Source of the DNA: Chitinophagaceae bacterium
Lineage (GTDB): Bacteria > Bacteroidota > Bacteroidia > Chitinophagales > Chitinophagaceae
DNA length: 5,048 bases
Assembly (NCBI GenBank): GCA_026785745.1
Contig: JAJAZO010000278.1
Coordinates: 1 to 5,048 of the forward strand
Reading direction: 5' to 3'
The translations under genes and the position numbers were made by a program. The notes under the pieces are model-generated. The model saw nothing but the letters and a program-made list of their open reading frames with translations. It searched no databases and was not told the origin of the DNA. Each line of letters opens with the position of its first letter. Position 1 is the first letter of the stretch. This document shows, in pieces, positions 1 to 4,444 of the stretch.

Positions 1-439
1 CTATCCCCTGTGAACCAATGTATATCCAGCTGCCGGCGGTCATCTGTCCGTACATCATCAGGCCTTTTTTTTCCAGTTCATCAAAATGTTTCCAGTTAGC
101 CCAGTTTGGTACCAGTTGGCTGTTGCTGATGAGTACCCTCGGTGCATCTTTATGTGTTCTTAAAATGCCAACGGGTTTGCCGGATTGAATAAGGAGTGAT
201 TCATCATTCTCTAATATTTTGAGTGCTGCTATGATATTGTCGAGGGCTTCAAAATTTCTGGCAGCTTTGCCACGGCCACCATACACGATAAGGTCATCTG
301 GACGTTCGGCTACTTCGGGGTCGAGGTTGTTGAGAAGCATTCTTAGTGCTGCTTCCTGTATCCAGCCTTTGCAATTAAGTGTTGTTCCCGTTGGGGTTTT
401 ATATTTTATGGGGTCGTAGCGGGTCGTAGCTGTTGTCAT
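1..439 (-). CDS. hutU: Urocanate hydratase, N-terminal part (cut by window edge)
   Basis: Translating the minus strand from the ATG at 439-437 gives 146 open codons running off the window at position 1. Urocanate hydratase is a cytoplasmic NAD-dependent enzyme that hydrates urocanate to 4-imidazolone-5-propanoate, step two of histidine degradation. Recognisable family segments are [12 protein letters not shown] (residues 15-26), [17 protein letters not shown] (29-45), the glycine-rich [11 protein letters not shown] (52-62), QSGKPVG (85-91) and [19 protein letters not shown] (128-146), the last being one of the most conserved stretches of the family. Full-length proteins are about 550 residues, so roughly a quarter is visible. 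The start is the only ATG that fits before the conserved region. No Shine-Dalgarno sequence is seen, only an A/T-rich leader. A perfect 10-bp tandem duplication (411-430) encodes residues 4-10. The gene diverges from the phosphorylase at 587 and shares a strand with hutH at 2069-3634, which lies upstream of it. Confidence 0.96.
   Translation of the reverse strand, partial: MTTATTRYDPIKYKTPTGTTLNCKGWIQEAALRMLLNNLDPEVAERPDDLIVYGGRGKAARNFEALDNIIAALKILENDESLLIQSGKPVGILRTHKDAPRVLISNSQLVPNWANWKHFDELEKKGLMMYGQMTAGSWIYIGSQGI
411..430. repeat. 10-bp perfect tandem duplication inside the 5' end of hutU
   Basis: The unit GGGTCGTAGC occurs twice back to back (411-420 and 421-430). It lies within codons 4-10 of hutU. 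Ten bases is not a multiple of three, so removing one copy would put the annotated ATG at 439 out of frame with the conserved body and give an early stop. The current start therefore depends on both copies being present. Confidence 0.9.
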
Positions 440-452
440 ATATTATTTTTTT

Positions 453-528
453 ACCGCAGAGAACAAGAGTTCCCTGAGTTTGCGCAGAGAATCTCTGCGA
501 ATCCTCTGTTTCTCCTGTTCTCTGCGGT
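453..528. repeat. 76-bp imperfect palindrome (REP/MITE-like) between hutU and deoD
   Basis: The ends ACCGCAGAGAACA (453-465) and TGTTCTCTGCGGT (516-528) form a perfect 13-bp inverted repeat. At the centre, CGCAGAGA (483-490) and TCTCTGCG (492-499) form a second perfect 8-bp inverted repeat around one base. The bases between the two blocks pair only partly. The word CGCAGAGA thus recurs in each arm. From memory, palindromes built of such CTCTGCG words are dispersed in many Bacteroidota and other environmental genomes, so this is likely one copy of a dispersed family. It occupies most of the divergent intergenic space and could form a cruciform or a hairpin in the leader of either gene. No transposase accompanies it. 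Confidence 0.8.
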
Positions 529-586
529 GAACCGCAAAAGTCGTTATTCTCTCTTAAAAGAAATATCTTCAAGCAAACTTTGTTGA

Positions 587-1294
587 ATGAGTATTCATAT
601 TAATGCCCAACCCTTTGAAATAGCCCCTATAGTACTGATGCCCGGCGACCCGCTGCGGGCCAAATATATTGCTGATAACTTTTTGCAGAATGTAAAACAG
701 GTAAGCGGCACCCGGAATATTTATTTTTTTACCGGCACTTATAAAGATAAACCAGTAACAGTGGGTGCCAGTGGTATGGGCTGCCCTTCTATCGGTATTT
801 ATTCTTATGAACTGTTCACTGAATACAATGTGGGTTGCATTATTCGTATCGGCACCTGCGGTGCTTATACTACCGGCCTTAAATTATTTGACCTGGTAAA
901 TGTAGAAAGGGCTTTTAGTGAATCAACCTATGCCCAATGTGCCTTTGGTTTTCCTGGTGACCATCTTTACCACGAAGGAAAAGCATATGCAGCTATTAAT
1001 GCAACAGCAGCAGCATTGAAAATGGAATTGAAAAAAGGTGCGGTTCATTCGAGTGATGTTTTTTATCGCTCTACTACCGGAACACCGGAGTTTGCACATA
1101 AAAATGATTGTATGGCGGTAGAGATGGAAGCATTTGCATTATTTGCGAATGCAAAGCAATTAAAGAAATCGGCGGCTACTTTATTGACAGTGTCGGATAT
1201 TATTCCTACTCATGAGCAGATATCGGCTGATGAAAGAGAGAAGGCGTTGTTGCCGATGATGAGGTTGGCGTTGGAGACGGTGGCAGGGATGTAG
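587..1294 (+). CDS. deoD: DeoD-type purine-nucleoside phosphorylase
   Basis: This 235-residue protein belongs to the nucleoside phosphorylase PNP/UDP family. It should split (deoxy)nucleosides with phosphate into a free base and (deoxy)ribose-1-phosphate, for cytoplasmic purine salvage. Residue numbers fall in register with the E. coli DeoD literature numbering: His4, Gly20 and Arg24 in MPGDPLRA, Arg43, Arg87 in IRIGTCGA, Phe159, Glu179-Met180-Glu181 in VEMEAF, catalytic Asp204 in TVSDIIPTHE and catalytic Arg217 in ADERE. Position 90 is Thr where E. coli DeoD has Ser; uridine phosphorylases carry Thr there, but VEMEA and SD-THE are DeoD-like. Length (239 in E. coli) indicates a complete hexameric-type enzyme. 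The ATG at 587 gives the His4 register, which supports this start; no clear Shine-Dalgarno sequence is visible. It stands alone, divergent from hutU, with a palindromic repeat upstream and another downstream. Purine specificity is inferred; a uridine or broad-specificity enzyme is the main alternative. Confidence 0.93.
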   Translation: MSIHINAQPFEIAPIVLMPGDPLRAKYIADNFLQNVKQVSGTRNIYFFTGTYKDKPVTVGASGMGCPSIGIYSYELFTEYNVGCIIRIGTCGAYTTGLKLFDLVNVERAFSESTYAQCAFGFPGDHLYHEGKAYAAINATAAALKMELKKGAVHSSDVFYRSTTGTPEFAHKNDCMAVEMEAFALFANAKQLKKSAATLLTVSDIIPTHEQISADEREKALLPMMRLALETVAGM

Positions 1295-1333
1295 AATTTC
1301 GGAGTCTTGTAACGTTAGGGAAAACTTTGGTTG

Positions 1334-1464
1334 TAATGACTCTTGTCCTACCGACGAAGGAGGTATCTCAGAGACTTAAATCTAAGGTGGCTCAGATATA
1401 CTTATAGAGTCTTTAGGTTTAAGTCACTGAGTTGCTTCGTTCCTCAGCATGACAAGAGTCATTA
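1334..1464. repeat. 131-bp imperfect palindromic repeat, left side of the GIY-YIG island
   Basis: The ends TAATGACTCTTGTC (1334-1347) and GACAAGAGTCATTA (1451-1464) are a perfect 14-bp inverted repeat. Further in, CTCAGAGACTTAAA (1368-1381 region) and the reverse complement of TTTAAGTCACTGAG (1418-1431) match with one difference. The right arm carries CTTCGTTCCTCAGCATGAC (1435-1453), a word resembling the repeat right of the nuclease gene (2021-2043). The element starts 40 bp after the deoD stop, so a transcript would fold into a long hairpin there. No run of T follows it, so it is not a classical terminator. Confidence 0.75.
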
Positions 1465-1520
1465 AGATTGGAGATTCGCTACATACCCGAAAAGCAATAG
1501 TCGTTAAAGATTGGAGATTC
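1462..1520. repeat. Short direct repeat TTAA(A)GATTGGAGATTC, two copies
   Basis: TTAAGATTGGAGATTC at 1462-1477 recurs as TTAAAGATTGGAGATTC at 1504-1520, 42 bp further on and differing by one A. The first copy overlaps the end of the 131-bp palindrome and the second lies just beyond the 3' end of the decayed GIY-YIG gene (minus strand). Both appear to belong to the repeat island rather than to a gene. Confidence 0.6.
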
Positions 1521-1547
1521 TTCAGACTATCGTCAGCACAAGGTTCT

Positions 1548-1890
1548 TTAATACCTTTTAGTAGCCTCTTTCGGTGGCCATTCACCACAAATAGAAGGAT
1601 TCAGGAAAGTCCAATCTGGGTTCATTGTTTTTATGAGGTCAAGATTCTTTTGCCTCCGCCAGCCCTTTATTTTTTTTCTCCTGCAATTGAATTGTTGATA
1701 TAAGGAAAATATTCAAAGTAAATAAGATTGTAGCAATAGTATTTACCAGCAAAAGTTTTGGGTGGCCTTTGTTTACCCAGCGTTCTATTAGTCGTTGTGA
1801 AAGATTGTTGGTAACACCGGTATATAGTACGGTTCGTTCGGGATTGGTAACGATGTAAACATAGTAATGGTGTTGTTTGTATATGTGCAT
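1548..1890 (-). pseudogene. Decayed GIY-YIG nuclease-like gene (two frameshifts)
   Basis: From the ATG at 1890 the minus strand encodes YYVYIVTN (residues 9-16) and TVLYTGVTNNLSQRLIE (20-36), the GIY and YIG halves of the small single-domain GIY-YIG nuclease family (UPF0213/YhbQ-like). After HPK (43-45) the frame slips. Adding one base near the A-run at 1756-1759 restores FAGKYYCYNLIYFEYF, and adding one base in the A-run at 1670-1677 restores IKGWRRQKNLDLIKTMNPDW and a tail ending at the TAA at 1550-1548. These are the expected C-terminal family segments. The usual REKxIKG motif reads GEK-KIKG, so the Arg is also lost, and the EH after the YIG half is ER. Without correction the ORF ends as a meaningless tail at 1639. 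Intact homologues are about 90-115 residues. The gene sits between palindromic repeats on both sides. It is either a pseudogene or, less likely, an intact gene with two homopolymer sequencing errors. The function of intact members is not well established. Confidence 0.8.
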
Positions 1891-1904
1891 CGTGTGTTAC
1901 AGTT

Positions 1905-2051
1905 AGAGTCTCAGAGATACCTCCGCAGGTTGTGCTGAGGTACGAAGTATAGGTATGACAAGGGTTATTTGATTGAAAGATTCATTAGGGTAGCTCGGTG
2001 ACCTATATTAGAGTCTCTGGGATTCCTCGTTCCCCGGAATGACAAAGACTC
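1905..2051. repeat. Degenerate repeat pair, right side of the GIY-YIG island
   Basis: Two related units lie in the same orientation. The first begins AGAGTCTCAGAGATACCTCC (1905-1924) and ends in GTATGACAAGGGTTA. The second begins AGAGTCTCTGGGATTCCTCG (2010-2029) and ends GGAATGACAAAGACTC (2036-2051). Both share the start-and-finish wording of the right arm of the palindrome at 1334-1464 (GTTCCTCAGCATGACAAGAGTC). The second unit folds on itself: GAGTCT (2011-2016) pairs with AGACTC (2046-2051) and ATTCC (2022-2026) with GGAAT (2036-2040). That hairpin lies 18 bp beyond the hutH stop codon. Confidence 0.65.
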
Positions 2052-2068
2052 AGAATATACAAGTGTCG

Positions 2069-3634
2069 CTACAGGTTAGAAAACCCTTCATATCCTTCAT
2101 TCAACAAAACACCACTCTCCTTCGCAAACTCATTTACCTTTTCCACAAACGAAAAATCTTTGATAATACCGGCAACCTGATTAATATCGTCCGCAAAAAT
2201 CCGGTCTTCATTGGCAAAAGAGACAAACTGGCGGACATAGTCATGTCCAAATTCCAATAAAGCAGAACTTTTTAACGGGCTCCGAAACTCGATAGCCTGG
2301 CAGGCAGATAGTAATTCAATGGCCATAATGTATTCTAAGTTATCTAATACTCTATTCAGTTTTCTGCCACTGATGCTGCCCATGCTTACATGGTCTTCCT
2401 GTCCGAGTGATGTGGGAATGCTATCGGCACTGGAAGGGAAACAAAGTGTTTTATTCTCCGACACCAATGCGGCAGTAGTATATTGCGGAATCATAAAGCC
2501 GCTGTTAAGGCCAACATCTTTCATCAGCAACATCGGTAAGCCCCATTTTCCTTCTAATAATAAATAACAACGGCGGTCGCTGATGTTACCTATTTCGGAT
2601 GCAGCGAAGCAACAATAGTCTAATGGTAAAGCCAATGGCTGCCCATGAAAATTGCCACCACTGATTGTATCCTGTGCATTAAAGATTATTGGATTATCGG
2701 TCACAGCATTTAATTCTATCTCAGTTAATTCCTTTAGATGTAACCAGGCATTGCGGCTTGCACCATGCACCTGTGGCATACAACGAAGTGAATATGGATC
2801 TTGCACCCTACCGCAATCCACATGGCTTTGCATGATGTCGGAATCTTTTAATAACAACCGTAAACGCTGGGCTACTAATTTATTTCCATTGAAAGGACGA
2901 AGGTCATGTAACCGTTCATCGAAGGGAGCCTTGGTGCCGGTTAATGCTTCCAGGCTCATTGCACCGATGATGTCGGCAGCTTCGAGACAATTGTGCATCC
3001 GTTGCACCGCTTTTACTGCAAACGATAAAATGAATTGTGTGCCGTTGATTAAAGCAAGGCCTTCTTTGGGTCCTAATTGAATGGGAGATAATTTGAACTT
3101 ATCGAGAACTTCTTGTGCCTTGTGTCTTGTGCCTTTGTAAAAAACTTCTCCCAATCCAATCAATGGTAAAAATAAATGTGCCAATGGTGCTAAATCACCA
3201 GAAGCCCCTACACTACCCTTTTCAGGCACTACCGGTATCACATCATTTTCTATGTGCCAGATAATTCTTTCTAATGTGGATAATTGTATACCACTAAAAC
3301 CCTGTGCCAGTGCATGAACTTTTGTTATCAGCATCAGTTTGGCTACTTCTACCGGAATCGGGTCGCCAACACCCACACTATGGCTTTGCAGAATTTTATA
3401 TTGGAGTGTGGCTGTATCTTCTTTGGAGATAGGTGTATTAGCAAGTATGCCAAAACCAGTGTTGATGCCATACACCGTTTTATTCTCATCCACTATCTGC
3501 TGTACATGCTGCTGACTGGCTTTTATTTTTTGAATAGCCTCCTCATTTAATATGCCTTTTATTTTGCCTGATGCAACGGCAAGAACATTGGTTATCGTCA
3601 GTTGGTCGGTTCCGTAATTTAAATTTTTACTCAT
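2069..3634 (-). CDS. hutH: Histidine ammonia-lyase (histidase)
   Basis: This complete 521-residue protein converts L-histidine to urocanate and ammonia in the cytoplasm, the first step of histidine degradation. The Ala-Ser-Gly triad that cyclises into the MIO cofactor is at residues 144-146 in GSVGASGDLAPLAHL. Other active-site segments are VYGINTGFG with the catalytic Tyr (Y55), LQSHSVG with the His (H85) that separates histidases from phenylalanine lyases, NGTQ (197-200), QDPYSLRCMPQVHG with Y281 and R284, GNFHGQP around F329, and GQEDHVSMG with E413. Family members are about 500-520 residues, so it is full length. The ATG at 3634 gives a normal N-terminus, and a candidate Bacteroidota promoter lies just upstream. 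It is divergent from the small secreted-protein gene at 3735. hutU lies downstream on the same strand but 1.6 kb away, beyond the repeat island and the oppositely oriented deoD, so direct cotranscription is unlikely. No hut operator was recognised. Confidence 0.97.
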   Translation of the reverse strand: MSKNLNYGTDQLTITNVLAVASGKIKGILNEEAIQKIKASQQHVQQIVDENKTVYGINTGFGILANTPISKEDTATLQYKILQSHSVGVGDPIPVEVAKLMLITKVHALAQGFSGIQLSTLERIIWHIENDVIPVVPEKGSVGASGDLAPLAHLFLPLIGLGEVFYKGTRHKAQEVLDKFKLSPIQLGPKEGLALINGTQFILSFAVKAVQRMHNCLEAADIIGAMSLEALTGTKAPFDERLHDLRPFNGNKLVAQRLRLLLKDSDIMQSHVDCGRVQDPYSLRCMPQVHGASRNAWLHLKELTEIELNAVTDNPIIFNAQDTISGGNFHGQPLALPLDYCCFAASEIGNISDRRCYLLLEGKWGLPMLLMKDVGLNSGFMIPQYTTAALVSENKTLCFPSSADSIPTSLGQEDHVSMGSISGRKLNRVLDNLEYIMAIELLSACQAIEFRSPLKSSALLEFGHDYVRQFVSFANEDRIFADDINQVAGIIKDFSFVEKVNEFAKESGVLLNEGYEGFSNL

Positions 3635-3653
3635 GTGCCATCAATTGAAGCCT

Positions 3654-3685
3654 CAAAGTAAACGAATAAGTTAAATACCACCCAA
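3654..3685 (-). promoter_or_regulatory. Candidate Bacteroidota promoter for hutH
   Basis: On the minus strand, TTG (3685-3683) is followed after 21 bases by TTACTTTG (3661-3654). The Bacteroidota sigma-ABfr consensus is TTTG or TTG, 19-21 bases, TAnnTTTG, so the -7 box has one mismatch. It lies 19 bases before the hutH ATG, giving a very short leader. It was found by eye, so confidence is moderate to low. Confidence 0.45.
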
Positions 3686-3734
3686 TGGGTATAAAATACA
3701 AATGCGTTATTTTTACTTTTATTAAAAACTGGTG

Positions 3735-4249
3735 ATGAAATTTACCCCGCTGCTTGCTTTTTTCCTTATTGCCGCTGCTGCCAATGCCCAAAGCCTGAAA
3801 AAATATTCAATCAGCAATTCCGGCTGTTCCCTCTACAGTTATTGCGAATCAAAATATGATGTTGATTACAGCGATGATTCTTCGAAAGTATATACCGGAG
3901 AATGTACGATTGGTGAAGTAACCTACGGGATTATCTGTGTCAAACTGCTTACTATCATTAATGATCTTGATGTGGCAGAAGAAATGATGGTTTCTTATGT
4001 GGATTTTCTCAAAAACAGTTTCAATATTAAAAAAGCAGCCGGATACGGCAAGGGTCATCACTTAAATAATAATGAAAATACCCGTGGCATTCTTGATTAC
4101 TGGGAAGACAAGGAACTTGACAGTGGAAAATAAAAGCATGGACAGATGGTAAGTTTATTGGTTTCCTGTATGCCTACAGCAAAAAAGAACTACCGGAGGC
4201 TAAAGTGAATGTGTTTTTAGAAAGTTTGCGGTTGCCGGGTATGAAGTAA
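3735..4249 (+). pseudogene. Small exported protein of unknown function, frameshifted near the 3' end
   Basis: I do not recognise the family. The best start is the ATG at 3735; the GTG at 3732 just before it is possible but adds only one residue. The N-terminus MKFTPLLAFFLIAAAANAQ is a clear signal peptide with likely cleavage after ANA, so the product should be exported, probably to the periplasm. As sequenced, the frame stops at 4131-4133 after 132 codons. A second frame beginning with TGG at 4124 continues as WKIKAWTDGKFIGFLYAYSK and a tail ending in LRLPGMK at the TAA 4247-4249. This reads like the natural C-terminus. A stop in that second frame at 4118-4120 confines the single-base loss to 4118-4130, near an A4 run. 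The ancestral protein would be about 172 residues. The mature part has a short Cys-containing segment (SGCSLYSYCES) near its start. It could be a pseudogene, a truncated but working protein, or a sequencing error. Confidence 0.7.
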
Positions 4250-4309
4250 CAATAGTATTAGCATGATATAAGACTGCTATTTTTACTTCCCTCCAATCTT
4301 TATTTCGAT

Positions 4310-4317
4310 TATATTTG
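4310..4317 (+). promoter_or_regulatory. Promoter -7 box of the tRNA-Arg gene
   Basis: TATATTTG matches the Bacteroidota -7 consensus TAnnTTTG exactly and ends 11 bases before the tRNA starts. The -33 position is weaker: TTC (4287-4289) stands 20 bases upstream in place of TTG. Transcription would start roughly 4-8 bases before the mature tRNA. This box is one of the better taxonomic hints in the window. Confidence 0.7.
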
Positions 4318-4328
4318 CACCTCTTTAC

Positions 4329-4402
4329 GGCCCGGTAGCTCAGCTGAATAGAGCACAAACCTTCTAAGTTTGGGGTCATTGGTTTGAATCCAATCCGGGT
4401 CA
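4329..4402 (+). tRNA. tRNA-Arg, anticodon TCT
   Basis: This tRNA folds completely: acceptor stem GGCCCGG (4329-4335) with CCGGGTC (4395-4401, one G-T pair), D-stem GCTC/GAGC (4338-4341, 4351-4354), anticodon stem CAAAC/GTTTG (4356-4360, 4368-4372) with loop CTTCTAA, five-base variable loop GGGTC, and T-stem ATTGG/CCAAT (4378-4382, 4390-4394). The anticodon TCT at 4363-4365 decodes AGA. The discriminator base is A; CCA is not encoded. The G15-C48 pair is kept. Two normally fixed bases are changed: position 19 is A (D-loop AGCTGAATA) and position 56 is T (T-loop TTTGAAT). These two positions pair in the tRNA elbow, so the change preserves a Watson-Crick pair (A-U for G-C). The gene has its own promoter and a terminator at 4419-4444. 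The 3' end of the tRNA abuts the recombinase element, which reads antisense through it. Confidence 0.96.
4378..4402. other. Probable attachment site of a mobile element (tRNA 3' half)
   Basis: The tRNA-Arg 3' end directly faces a recombinase gene whose 3' end points at it, the usual arrangement for an element integrated at a tRNA. The exact core is unknown, because the other att copy must lie beyond position 5048. The T-arm and acceptor 3' strand are given as the likely shared segment. The interval is inferred from context, not from a visible repeat. Confidence 0.35.
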
Positions 4403-4418
4403 CATTATTCGATTGAAG

Positions 4419-4444
4419 GCAATCTTTCTGAAGATTGCTTTTTT
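4419..4444 (+). terminator. Factor-independent terminator of tRNA-Arg
   Basis: GCAATCTT (4419-4426), loop TCTG, and AAGATTGC (4431-4438) form a perfect 8-bp stem followed by six T residues (4439-4444). It lies 16 bases after the tRNA and would end its transcript. On the opposite strand the same bases are codons of the recombinase C-terminus, reading SNLQKDC. Confidence 0.85.

Noticed and set aside
219..419. Plus-strand ORF of 66 codons
   Set aside because: It lies wholly antisense to hutU, whose minus-strand translation matches a known enzyme.
1449..1703. Plus-strand ORF of 84 codons
   Set aside because: It is antisense to the decayed GIY-YIG gene and includes repeat sequence; the translation has no recognisable feature.
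1334..2051. CRISPR array or tandem satellite
   Set aside because: The repeats are few, palindromic, unequal in spacing and divergent, and no cas gene is present.
2039..3550. Plus-strand ORFs at 2039-2260, 2319-2567, 2652-3080 and 3284-3550
   Set aside because: All are shadows on the opposite strand of hutH, which is intact and full length.
3714..3721. TACTTTTA as a -7 box for the gene at 3735
   Set aside because: It lacks the final G and a -33 box at the right spacing, so it was not annotated.
3849..4061. Minus-strand ORF of 70 codons
   Set aside because: It is antisense to the signal-peptide-bearing gene at 3735 and has no recognisable motif.
4118..4130. Programmed ribosomal frameshift in the secreted-protein gene
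   Set aside because: No slippery heptamer or downstream structure is evident at the junction; a one-base loss or sequencing error is simpler.
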